Part shown: positions 49,601 to 57,528 of the stretch, one piece after another
How positions within the stretch are numbered: position 1 is the first letter of the stretch
Layout: each line of letters begins with the position of its first letter
Assembly (NCBI RefSeq): GCF_029910235.1
Contig: NZ_CP112877.1
Location: forward strand, 110,752 to 174,751
From: Pseudanabaena galeata CCNP1313
Lineage (GTDB): Bacteria; Cyanobacteriota; Cyanobacteriia; Pseudanabaenales; Pseudanabaenaceae
Reading direction: 5' to 3'
Length of the DNA stretch: 64,000 nucleotides
Notes under the pieces: generated by a model
Seen by the model: the letters and a program-made list of their open reading frames with translations, nothing else
Databases searched by the model: none
Told to the model about the DNA's origin: nothing
Translations under genes and position numbers: made by a program

Positions 49601-51364
49601 ACCCCCAGCCCCTCTCCCTGAGGGAGAGGGGAGCAAGAGAAGATTTTCCTGCTCCCCCTCTCCCCTAGGGAGAGGGGGCTGGGGGGTGAGGGAATTCTTC
49701 GCCTCATTCATCCTTTCTGCAATCACAGGCTCCAAGGCACTCTTCACCAACTGCGCCACAAGCTCCGATGGCGTGTAATAGGCTCCTGTCGTTTTGCGAT
49801 CGCTACCCGCCACTAATAAAAATTCCCAATTTCTCCCCTCTCCCCTTGGGAGAGGGGCTGGGGGTGAGGGCGGCAAACTCACCTGTGGATGAAAATCTAA
49901 CAGACTCTCATAAACACTACCCAACTCCTCCACATCCAGCGCCGCATAATTAACCCGCCGCAGTTGCGCCTTATCGGTCGGTGCATAGAGCGATAGATTG
50001 CGAATGACGACCATGAGATCGTAATTATCTAACGCACTGACATTTAGCTCTGGCAAAGTCGTTGAGCCGAACAAATCACCATTTAGCGGCGATAGCCCCA
50101 ACAACTCACCGCGCCAATTTTCATCAAAAAGGCAAAACGTCACCCGCAAACCTTGCCATAGGTCTTGAAATCCCTCGCGGCGAGGAACGATCGCCTTTTC
50201 TGCTAGAGCGCGTAAACGCTCGATGCTGTAATACTCCTCATAAATCCGTACCTTTTCAGGATCTTCTCCCGTCAGTAATAAATTGCGCGACTCCGCCACC
50301 ATCAAGAATAGTAAGCGGTAGATCAGTAACAGAATTTGTCGATAAAAATCACGATCGCTGATTTTTCCTGCTCCCCTCTCCCCGCTTGGGAGAGGGGCTG
50401 GGGGTGAGGGATTTTCCCCTTCCAATGAGGGCGAAGGGGGAGTAAGAGCATCCCTCAATGCTTGATTTTTTGGATGCTGTAAGAAACCATTACCTAATTG
50501 GACGATCGCTCTTTCGACACCATCCCGTAGGCGATCGCGTACCCTGCCGCCCTGCTGCAAAGTTTCTTGATGATAAAACTCCAACAGGCACTCATGGGCA
50601 TCGTCCATCCCTAGCGGCAAGCGCGATCGGTGAAATAGGCGATAAAACAACCCAAATTCCGCAAAGCTTTCCCCTTCGAGAATTTGCTCAAGATCGAACT
50701 CAATATAAGTAAGCCTCGTCATCAACGAAGAATCACGCAACAACCGCCAATGCAAGCCATTAGTCACAATCCCCCACAAATGCTCAGTCCGATTGAGATA
50801 TTCCTGCATCAACCCATGCGCCGACAGCCTCGGATTTCCACTCGGCGGCTTCTGGTCAAGTCTTATTCTGCATCCAGTAATGTGAATCGGAGGTTCGCCC
50901 TCACCCCTAGCCCCTCTCCCAGAGGGAGAGGGGGACAATATTTCTGATTCTCTTTCTCCCCCTCGCCCTTTTTGGGAGAGGGGGCTGGGGGGTGAGGGCA
51001 TTCCCGCCCGATGCGAAATCGCAAAACTCTGTCCATCAACAATCTCCGCCTCACCCCTAAAACTGGGTAAATAACCCAAGTTATAAAGCAAAGGCACAAC
51101 CCAAGCCTTGCGCGTTTCCGTAGTCCCCGACTCCGAAAAGCCCGATTCTTCGCGGGATTTTTTAAATCCTGCCCAAAACTTTTTCGCCTCACCCCAAACC
51201 GTAGCAATCTCATCTGCCAACTTATCCGCCTTCGCAAAGCCAAAGTCTTCGGGCGATTGTCCCTTGATACTGCCAGTAACCAGATCCGCAAGATAGTCCC
51301 CCGCTATCAAATTACCTTCGATATGCAAACCTGTACTATTTTTGACGATTTGAGTAGTGGTCAT
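46622..51364 (-). CDS. N6-adenine DNA methylase, PglX/DrmMI-like, riddled with in-frame repeats
   Basis: 1580 aa. SAM motif '[20 protein letters not shown]' (about residue 605), '[23 protein letters not shown]' (Eco57I-type domain), and the catalytic '[11 protein letters not shown]' (about 940). N-terminal '[18 protein letters not shown]' resembles the R-subunit-like part of type IIG/PglX proteins; the C-terminal region is a target-recognition domain. It methylates adenine for self-marking, and in DISARM/BREX also takes part in restriction. Seven groups of CCCTCACCCC repeats are translated in frame as Pro/Ser/Gly-rich inserts. The next gene upstream is the SNF2 helicase, 88 bases away. Confidence 0.85.
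   Translation of the reverse strand: [1580 protein letters not shown]
46896..46991. repeat. Palindromic repeat in methylase gene (site 1)
   Basis: CCCTCACCCCTGCCCC at one end and its inverse GGGGGCTGGGGGGTGAGGG at the other; translated in frame near the methylase C-terminus as a '[14 protein letters not shown]...[12 protein letters not shown]' insert. Confidence 0.85.
48667..48878. repeat. Palindromic repeat array in methylase gene (site 2)
   Basis: One full hairpin repeat followed by two tandem 54-bp units; protein '[18 protein letters not shown]' twice. Same unit as in the RelE-UvrD gene, so the array type has spread or exchanged between the two genes. Confidence 0.88.
49596..49692. repeat. 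Palindromic repeat in methylase gene (site 3)
   Basis: Full CCCTCACCCCC...GGGGGTGAGGG hairpin, in frame, inserted just upstream of the SAM-binding motif coding region. Confidence 0.85.
49832..49870. repeat. Half-size palindromic repeat in methylase gene (site 4)
   Basis: Short version, CTCCCCTCTCCCC to GGGGCTGGGGGTGAGGG, in frame (protein '[11 protein letters not shown]'). Confidence 0.75.
50371..50442. repeat. Palindromic repeat in methylase gene (site 5)
   Basis: CTCCCCTCTCCCCGCTTGGG followed by AGAGGGGCTGGGGGTGAGGG and a decayed tail, in frame (protein '[19 protein letters not shown]'). Confidence 0.75.
50898..50998. repeat. Palindromic repeat in methylase gene (site 6)
   Basis: Full hairpin, in frame, in the N-terminal part of the protein (about residues 122-156). 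A further short element of the 'SEVEGSN' type lies at about 47185-47212. Confidence 0.85.
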
Positions 51365-51452
51365 GATACTTAATAAATTGATGATTAACCGTAGCGAGGC
51401 TAAAGCCTCTGAGTTTAAAGTGGTAATAGGCTAAAGCCTTGACTACTCTGAA

Positions 51453-54323
51453 CTACTTAGGTTTCAAAACATAGACACCGAGCAGATCCATCGGTAACTG
51501 AGCCTTCACTTTGACCTGTCCCTCCTTCGTAATTGCTCTAACTCTACGGTGAGATTGCGCTAAATCCTGCGATCGCGCCCTCGCAATTAACTCCAACTCC
51601 TCCTGCAAATCTTCCATACTTTCTAACAAGTCGCGCATATCCGATCGTACCAGTCCCAAACTAGGCGGATCGGTAACGGGTTCAGCAGTTTCAATTAACC
51701 TTAAAGCCTCACTTGGTTCCAACCAAATCGGATTTGCAGTTGAGCCTGTAAAACCAACCACTAAACATTCTTCAGCTAATAGACTTTTATCCTCTTTAAG
51801 TCCTTGTTTGGGGCTATCAATCAAATGCCGTAAGCGCAATAGTAATAACGTCGTGCGCTTAGTCACCGCATCTGTCACTGTGAAACCACAACGCGCCGCC
51901 ACAGGCTTGGCTATATTACTCAAGACATCCTCTAATAGAAATCGCGCCAAGCTTTCGACTAGGGGATGATTGCGCCCAATAAATTCCACTCCATCAGGCG
52001 TAGGACTGACAAAGGAAAGAGTTAGCTTTTGCTGATTTCCTGAGAAAGCTGACAGACTTGGAGCAATCTGGGGCGGGATATTTGGCAGCACATAGCAAGG
52101 ATGCTTATGAATCGTTTTGGGAATAAGAAAAGCCTCCAAACGCCCACAAGCCGATCGCACAAAGCGCTCAATTTCTGTGGCACTACCCAACACGCGATCG
52201 GACTCAATTAATTCCTGTTGCACATCCTCCGAAGTAATCGCCCTCTGAGCAAACCTTGTACGGCTAACTTTTTCCTCAGCTTGCTCCCAAATCCGATTCA
52301 TTTCAGCGTCCAGTAGCGCCAACTGCGAGCCAGCGTCAAACATAGAAAGCTGTACCCCTGCCGATTCGTATTCAAATAGGGAGTTAAAAATACGCTCGGT
52401 AATATTGGCATTATCCATTGGCACAGGCACAGTAATTCCCAAGGATCGATGGATTTTAACCGCCTTGCGAATCAATACTTTCAAGACCACATCATCAATG
52501 GGGTTGTCCTGTCCACAGAGCAAGGCACATTTCACGACCGCAGCTTTCTGTCCATAGCGATCAACTCTCCCCTCACGCTGTTCCAGTCGGTTCGGATTCC
52601 AAGGTAAGTCATAGTGCAGCACCGCCGAGAAATGCTCTTGCAAATTTACACCTTCACTCAAGCAATCCGTTGCCACTAGCACTCGCTGGGGATAGCTGGC
52701 AAGTTCGTTTAAAAATATCTCCCGTTCATCTTCCGACTGCTCGCCCGTAATCGCCAACACCCGCAAGCGATCGCCTTTTTTGTCGAGCTTTTGTTTCAGC
52801 ACATCCCCCAAATGCTTAGCTACATACTGCGCCGTGGCAATATAGCGACACCAGATAATCGGATGATGTCCTTCTTCCAAGAGCTTGATGATAGTAGCGA
52901 TCGCCTGTTGCAACTTGGCATCCTTTGCCCCGTAGAGTTTTTCAGCAGACTGGACAAAGGCTTTAAGCTTACGGCGATCGCTATCTCGATATTGTTGCTG
53001 TCCCTGCTCGATCGCTAAAGTCGGTTGAGCATCAGCAGCCTGTTCCTGTTCTGTCGGATCATAAACATAGGATGCCATCAAGTCTTCATCGATCGCTTCT
53101 GCCTCTAATCGCTCCGAAACCTCACGTTTTTCCACCTGTTTACTCAATGTAACTACCGCCGCCGCAGGTGATGACATCACACATCGAATCAGCGCCAACG
53201 CCGCCCAATAACGTCCCCGCTTTTGGGCATAGGACATATCATCAGTAACACCCTTAACCAAGCCTCGCGCAAAATCATAAACCTCATTAAATAATTCCCG
53301 ATATTCTCGCGTCAGCTTGTAACTAAGCTCAGTGGATAATCTTTCAGGAAACGGGGTTTCACTGCCTAGCCACTGCTTTACATCAGCGCGACGGCGTTGG
53401 ATAAAATGACTGGCTAGTTTAATTCTTTCTTTTTCCGAGAGCTGTTCTAAATTCATCGCCGCAAATTCTGGCTTAATCAAACCCAAAATTGATAAGAAAG
53501 ATTCTTCAATGCCGCTGTGGGGCGTTGCTGATAGCAGCATTAAATGTTGATCCTGCTTTGTCGCAATCTCATTAACTAACTGATGACGCTGCTGTTGCGA
53601 AGCGCTTTGACCACTTGGACGCGAACAGGTATGCGCCTCATCAACAATGACCAGATCAGGACAATGGGCTAAAAAACTCGCTCGCCGTTTATCGGACTTG
53701 GCATAGTCGAGACTAACGATGATATGGGGATAGTAGCCAAATACATGATGATCTCCCGCAGGTAGCGATCGCTCTAATTTGCCCACTGTCCCTGACCGAA
53801 TCACGACTGCCTCAATATGAAACTTTTCCCGTAACTCCTTTTGCCATTGATCGCAGAGGTGTGGCGGACATAAAACCGCAAGGCGCTTAATCTCTTGGCG
53901 ATCGAGCATTTCCCTTGCAATCAATCCTGCCTCAATCGTCTTCCCAATCCCAACATCATCAGCAATTAGTAAGCGTACTGTTGCTAATCGCAAAGCCATC
54001 AGCAAAGGAACCATCTGATAGGGACGCGGATAAACCGACAATCTCCCCAAACTCCGAAAAGGTCCCGCTCCATTCCGTAAACTCAGCCTTGCTGCATCCA
54101 TCAATAACAAAGCTGCTTGACGATCTTGAATTGCTTCAGGTTGTGGCGCAGGAAATTCGGCTGATTCGATTACTTCTAGTCCCAGCTTATTGAAAACACC
54201 ACAAACCTCATCCTCATTCCCACTTAAAGGTCGTAGCCTAATCACATCAGAATTATCCGAAGGCAAAACGACCCACTGGCGATCGCGACAAGTAACTACA
54301 GAACCAATGTTATAACTAGGCAT
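51453..54323 (-). CDS. SNF2-like helicase, DISARM DrmD-like
   Basis: 956 aa. N-terminal 'GSVVTCRDRQWVVLPSDN' is a small SH3-like entry domain. Helicase motifs: 'LLIADDVGIGKTIEAGLIA' (about residue 124), 'LVIVDEAHTCSR' (about 226), 'LLSATPHSG', 'VLVATDCLSEGVNLQEHFSAVLHYDLPWNP' and 'QREGRVDRYGQ'. This DVGIGKT/DEAH layout with a long C-terminal tail fits the SNF2-type DrmD of class 1 DISARM and similar RapA-like proteins next to PglX methylases. It probably moves along DNA to license or load the other components. Upstream is a FinO-like gene, 46 bases away. Confidence 0.8.
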   Translation of the reverse strand: MPSYNIGSVVTCRDRQWVVLPSDNSDVIRLRPLSGNEDEVCGVFNKLGLEVIESAEFPAPQPEAIQDRQAALLLMDAARLSLRNGAGPFRSLGRLSVYPRPYQMVPLLMALRLATVRLLIADDVGIGKTIEAGLIAREMLDRQEIKRLAVLCPPHLCDQWQKELREKFHIEAVVIRSGTVGKLERSLPAGDHHVFGYYPHIIVSLDYAKSDKRRASFLAHCPDLVIVDEAHTCSRPSGQSASQQQRHQLVNEIATKQDQHLMLLSATPHSGIEESFLSILGLIKPEFAAMNLEQLSEKERIKLASHFIQRRRADVKQWLGSETPFPERLSTELSYKLTREYRELFNEVYDFARGLVKGVTDDMSYAQKRGRYWAALALIRCVMSSPAAAVVTLSKQVEKREVSERLEAEAIDEDLMASYVYDPTEQEQAADAQPTLAIEQGQQQYRDSDRRKLKAFVQSAEKLYGAKDAKLQQAIATIIKLLEEGHHPIIWCRYIATAQYVAKHLGDVLKQKLDKKGDRLRVLAITGEQSEDEREIFLNELASYPQRVLVATDCLSEGVNLQEHFSAVLHYDLPWNPNRLEQREGRVDRYGQKAAVVKCALLCGQDNPIDDVVLKVLIRKAVKIHRSLGITVPVPMDNANITERIFNSLFEYESAGVQLSMFDAGSQLALLDAEMNRIWEQAEEKVSRTRFAQRAITSEDVQQELIESDRVLGSATEIERFVRSACGRLEAFLIPKTIHKHPCYVLPNIPPQIAPSLSAFSGNQQKLTLSFVSPTPDGVEFIGRNHPLVESLARFLLEDVLSNIAKPVAARCGFTVTDAVTKRTTLLLLRLRHLIDSPKQGLKEDKSLLAEECLVVGFTGSTANPIWLEPSEALRLIETAEPVTDPPSLGLVRSDMRDLLESMEDLQEELELIARARSQDLAQSHRRVRAITKEGQVKVKAQLPMDLLGVYVLKPK

Positions 54324-54368
54324 ATTTGAAAAACCCCAAAATTAGAAAACTTTTAAAGAGCTTGAGAT

Positions 54369-54680
54369 TTAGTTGGGGCTTGCTTCTTCAGCAGGTTTGG
54401 ATTCTTTGGGCTTTTTCTCAAATACTTGGATATTTGGCTCAAGCAAAACAAATCCTGTTTCAGTAGCTTCACCCATCTTGCCTGCGATCGCCGCTACCCA
54501 CTGCGGATAATTAGCCTGTGCATCTTCCAACTTCTTAAATACTTTGGGTTTCACCGTAACGCTTAAGATTTGACCGTCACAATCTAAATCAAAGGTCTTC
54601 CAACCATTTTTATCAACAGATATATCGGTAGGAAGTTCATTAATTTTGATGGTTAATTCCAGTTTTCCTTGTATTGCCAT
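54369..54680 (-). CDS. Small FinO-like-annotated cyanobacterial protein
   Basis: 103 aa. 'LELTIKINELP', 'GWKTFDLDCDGQILSVTVKPKVFKKLEDAQANYPQWVAAIAGKMG' and 'GFVLLEPNIQVFEKKPKE' match, as I recall, a conserved cyanobacterial family often labelled fertility inhibition FinO-like. The name is a database label; RNA-chaperone function is unproven. It is first in the minus-strand run, so the island promoter probably lies at 54681-54808. Confidence 0.6.
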   Translation of the reverse strand: MAIQGKLELTIKINELPTDISVDKNGWKTFDLDCDGQILSVTVKPKVFKKLEDAQANYPQWVAAIAGKMGEATETGFVLLEPNIQVFEKKPKESKPAEEASPN

Positions 54681-54808
54681 ATTTTTACTGTATATCTAAT
54701 TGATATGTATTCATAACACATTTGATTTCCTACCATACGATACCAGAGCTTAAACCTCATATCTAAAGAAGCCATAGCGATTTCAATTAGGTTATTTCTG
54801 TTCTAAAT

Positions 54809-55300
54809 ATGACTAAAAGTATTCCAGATAAATGTAAAAAATGTGCGATGCTTTCGGCGGCTCAGGCTCAAGAAATTCATGGTGAGTTGGGCGATCGTTG
54901 TTGGAATCCTGCGGTTTGCTATAGTCGCCGTTCCTATGCCCGTCATCGCGATCGCCGTAATCTGATTCGCTCTCGTAAACGTGGTGATTCCGATGAAAAT
55001 TTAGTTGTTAATATTGATGAGTTTGCGTCAGTATATTGGGCTGTGTTAGTGGTTTATCGACAGGCGGGAACGGATACGCCGATTCATGCGATCGCTGTTC
55101 AAGTCTGGAAAGGACAAGAAAAGTTTGCGGCGGTTCCACCCATCCATTGTGCGGGAATGGTGGCGACACAAGTGCATACTTATGTCCAGAAGGTATTGGT
55201 TTTGCTAGAGTCAAATTATGGGATTAAGAAATTTGCTAGCCAAGAACGTCTCGATCCTTGGCTTTGTCCTTTGCGTCCTTGTCCTTGTCATCCGAACTAA
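54809..55300 (+). CDS. Unrecognised Cys-rich protein, 163 aa
   Basis: N-terminal 'CKKCAMLSAAQAQEIHG...CWNPAVCYSRRSYARHRDRR' has two Cys pairs that could bind zinc, followed by an Arg-rich stretch; the C-terminus ends 'CPLRPCPCHPN'. The middle is a beta-rich domain. It is divergent from the defence island, sharing a 128-base gap with the FinO-like gene. Next gene starts 20 bases after. I know no function. Confidence 0.6.
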   Translation: MTKSIPDKCKKCAMLSAAQAQEIHGELGDRCWNPAVCYSRRSYARHRDRRNLIRSRKRGDSDENLVVNIDEFASVYWAVLVVYRQAGTDTPIHAIAVQVWKGQEKFAAVPPIHCAGMVATQVHTYVQKVLVLLESNYGIKKFASQERLDPWLCPLRPCPCHPN

Positions 55301-55318
55301 TTTCAAAGTGGCTATGAA

Positions 55319-55981
55319 ATGAAAGTTAAACAACTTGAGTTGGATTTGTGGGATGTCATTTCGACCGCAAGACAGACTCCTGAAGATGCAAATTTACCAA
55401 TGGTATTTAAGCTTTTAGATCTGACTCTGGTTGATCTTGATACGCGATCGCAGTTACGAGTAGCAGGAGAAGCGGTATGTCAGATTGCAGATTTGTTTTG
55501 CAATCGCTCTAATTTTTTATTTGAGGAGTTACATTCTCGTGCGGTAAATGGTGAGCCGATCATGGCTGATGATGCTTTTGTTCGTTATGTGCGTCAGTCT
55601 ATGGTGGTCGATTTTGACCAGTTTATTGAACCTTTGCAAAGTTTACCTAGGAAGATTCCTGAACAGACTAAACATGGTAATTCGATAGTTGGCGCAATTG
55701 ATAAGGAGGTTTTGATTCAAGCTTTGGAGCAGGAAAGTTTGCTTAGTTTTGAGGAGGAATTTGAACGGGCAATTAGTACTGCTCATGCTGAAGATGTTTC
55801 GGCTTGGATTGAGGCGATCTCTTATTCGCTAAAGATCAATGCTTTACCTATGCATTTACTGGCTTTACAGGATAGTTTGCAATTGCCCATCGTCGAGATT
55901 TGGCTAGGTTTACTTTTAGGTAATTTCAAACTGGAGCAAAAAGGCGCTTTCTATAATTCAAACGAAATTTGGATTGGCTAA
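55319..55981 (+). CDS. Unrecognised helical protein, 220 aa
   Basis: Helix-rich, acidic, without motifs I can name; ends in 'GAFYNSNEIWIG'. It begins 'MKVKQLELDLWDVISTARQTPED', with repeated Leu/Ile spacing. It follows the Cys-rich gene closely, so the pair is probably one operon, facing away from the DrmD-like gene. Could be accessory to the defence island or to plasmid maintenance; no evidence decides. Confidence 0.55.
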   Translation: MKVKQLELDLWDVISTARQTPEDANLPMVFKLLDLTLVDLDTRSQLRVAGEAVCQIADLFCNRSNFLFEELHSRAVNGEPIMADDAFVRYVRQSMVVDFDQFIEPLQSLPRKIPEQTKHGNSIVGAIDKEVLIQALEQESLLSFEEEFERAISTAHAEDVSAWIEAISYSLKINALPMHLLALQDSLQLPIVEIWLGLLLGNFKLEQKGAFYNSNEIWIG

Positions 55982-56141
55982 ACGTTAACAACAAAGTTAA
56001 CTCGAATAATGAAAAGGCACTGGTCAGTTAATGAGGGATGGGTGCTGAAATTCACATTTTATGACGATAAAAGAACGCAAATACTTCGATCACGCTTTAG
56101 CTGACTAGTGTCCAATCTGAATAAACTTTTATTATAAAAAG

Positions 56142-57282
56142 CTTAGTACAGGACAAAAAGTTGCAAAAGTAGACAGGAAGGGGTTTTATAAAAGATAACC
56201 ACATCACAAATAAAACCCCTATGAAAGAGATTAGCGTATTTTGCGAAAAGTTACATGAACATCTGCAATGGAATGGAGCAAGACTCTTATTTGTGTCGAT
56301 GTTCCTGATCGCACTAATGCGAGTAAAGACAGTAAACCTAGCGGAAATCGCGACAGGATTTAGTGGAGAAGCCAAAGTCGAATCACACTATAAGCGGTTA
56401 CAGAGATTTTTTCGAGAGTTTGAAGTGGACTATGAAAGCATCGCTTTAATGGTCGTCAAAGTGATGAAAATACCTGAACCATGGGTAATCAGTATCGACC
56501 GCACCGATTGGAGATTTGGTAAGACGGTATTTAATGTGCTGACATTGGGAGTAGTGCATCACGGTATCGCATTCCCGTTGGTCTGGATGATGCTGGACAA
56601 AAAAGGTAACTCGAACACCCGTGAACGTTGTGAATTGTGTAATCGATTTCTGGAAATATTTGGAGATCGCAAAATCGACTTTTTGACCGCAGACCGAGAA
56701 TTTGTGGGGGAAGAATGGTTTGATTACTTGCTGTGTGACCCATGTACCCACTTTCGTATCCGTATTCGCAAAAACACCTTGCTTGACGATGGGCAGAAGC
56801 AACTACGGGCTGACGTTTGTTTCCAAGATCTCCAAGTTGGTCAATCGAAAGTATTGTCTAAGCCGAGGCTTGTTTGGCAACATTGGCTCTATATTGCGGC
56901 AATGCGTCTGGAGGATGGCGATTTGTTAATTGTAGCAACCGCTCATGACCCTAATACCGCTATTGCTGACTATGCCAAACGTTGGGCGATTGAGACTTTG
57001 TTTGGCTGTTTTAAATCCCGTGGCTTTTGTTTGGAGGCTACTCACCTTCAAGCCCCTGAACGCCTTTCTAAACTTATTGCTTTACTCACCCTCGCTTTAT
57101 GTTGGGCTTTTTCTTCGGGGCTTTGGCTTGCTCAGCTCAATCCCCTCAAACCTAAAAAGCACGGTCGCTTACCTAAAAGCATTTTTCGTCTTGGTTTTGA
57201 TTTTCTGCGTCATATCATCTTTGACATCCATCTCAATTCCGAGGCTTTCTTCAACTCCATTAAATTTTTGTCCTGTACTTAG
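56142..57282 (+). mobile_element. IS4-family insertion sequence with 9-bp target duplication
   Basis: Ends CTTAGTACAGGACAAAAA (left) and its inverse with one mismatch (right); core 15-bp repeats at 56145-56159 and 57265-57279 are exact. TATAAAAAG flanks both sides (56133-56141 and 57283-57291), a perfect 9-bp duplication. It sits just upstream of the first palindrome of the partition locus. Confidence 0.93.
56221..57282 (+). CDS. IS4-family transposase
   Basis: 353 aa. Catalytic residues: 'VISIDRTDWRFG' (Asp), 'FLTADREFVGEEWF' (Asp) and 'YAKRWAIETLFGCFKSRGF' (the Y-2-R-3-E-6-K signature). Intact frame, stop within the right end. Likely active, given perfect flanking duplication. Confidence 0.92.
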   Translation: MKEISVFCEKLHEHLQWNGARLLFVSMFLIALMRVKTVNLAEIATGFSGEAKVESHYKRLQRFFREFEVDYESIALMVVKVMKIPEPWVISIDRTDWRFGKTVFNVLTLGVVHHGIAFPLVWMMLDKKGNSNTRERCELCNRFLEIFGDRKIDFLTADREFVGEEWFDYLLCDPCTHFRIRIRKNTLLDDGQKQLRADVCFQDLQVGQSKVLSKPRLVWQHWLYIAAMRLEDGDLLIVATAHDPNTAIADYAKRWAIETLFGCFKSRGFCLEATHLQAPERLSKLIALLTLALCWAFSSGLWLAQLNPLKPKKHGRLPKSIFRLGFDFLRHIIFDIHLNSEAFFNSIKFLSCT

Positions 57283-57290
57283 TATAAAAA

Positions 57291-57318
57291 GATAAAAAGT
57301 TAAATTTAGCTTTTTATC
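57291..57318. promoter_or_regulatory. 28-bp palindrome upstream of parA (site a)
   Basis: GATAAAAAGTTAAA followed by TTTAGCTTTTTATC: palindromic with one mismatch. Shares the AAAAAG-TTAAATTTA-CTTTTT core with the larger palindrome at 57416-57489. Candidate operator or centromere element. Confidence 0.5.
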
Positions 57319-57415
57319 CTTTAAGCTTTTTATTTTTTATAACTTACTGTAATCAGCAAGGTGTTTTCTTTGCCAGAATGCTATCCAACTAGAGAATCGC
57401 AGCACTTACCCACTG

Positions 57416-57489
57416 ATAATTAAATTAAAAGATTTTTTAGTAAAAAGCTAAATTTAGCTTTTTACTAAAAAATCTTTTAATTTAATTAT
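57416..57489. promoter_or_regulatory. 74-bp perfect palindrome upstream of parA (site b)
   Basis: Two 37-base arms meeting at 57452/57453 without loop; core AAAAAGCTAAATTTAGCTTTTT spans 57443-57462 region. Perfect over 74 bases. Thirty-nine bases before the parA start. Candidate partition centromere or autoregulatory operator; on RNA it would also form a strong terminator. Confidence 0.65.
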
Positions 57490-57528
57490 ATTTTTGATAA
57501 AGTCTAATTAAATTAAAAATTAATATCT

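Noticed and set aside
46622..54323. BREX system
   Set aside because: The methylase is PglX-like, but there is no PglZ, BrxC, BrxL or BrxA/B gene; the SNF2 plus DUF1998 helicase set fits DISARM/Druantia better.
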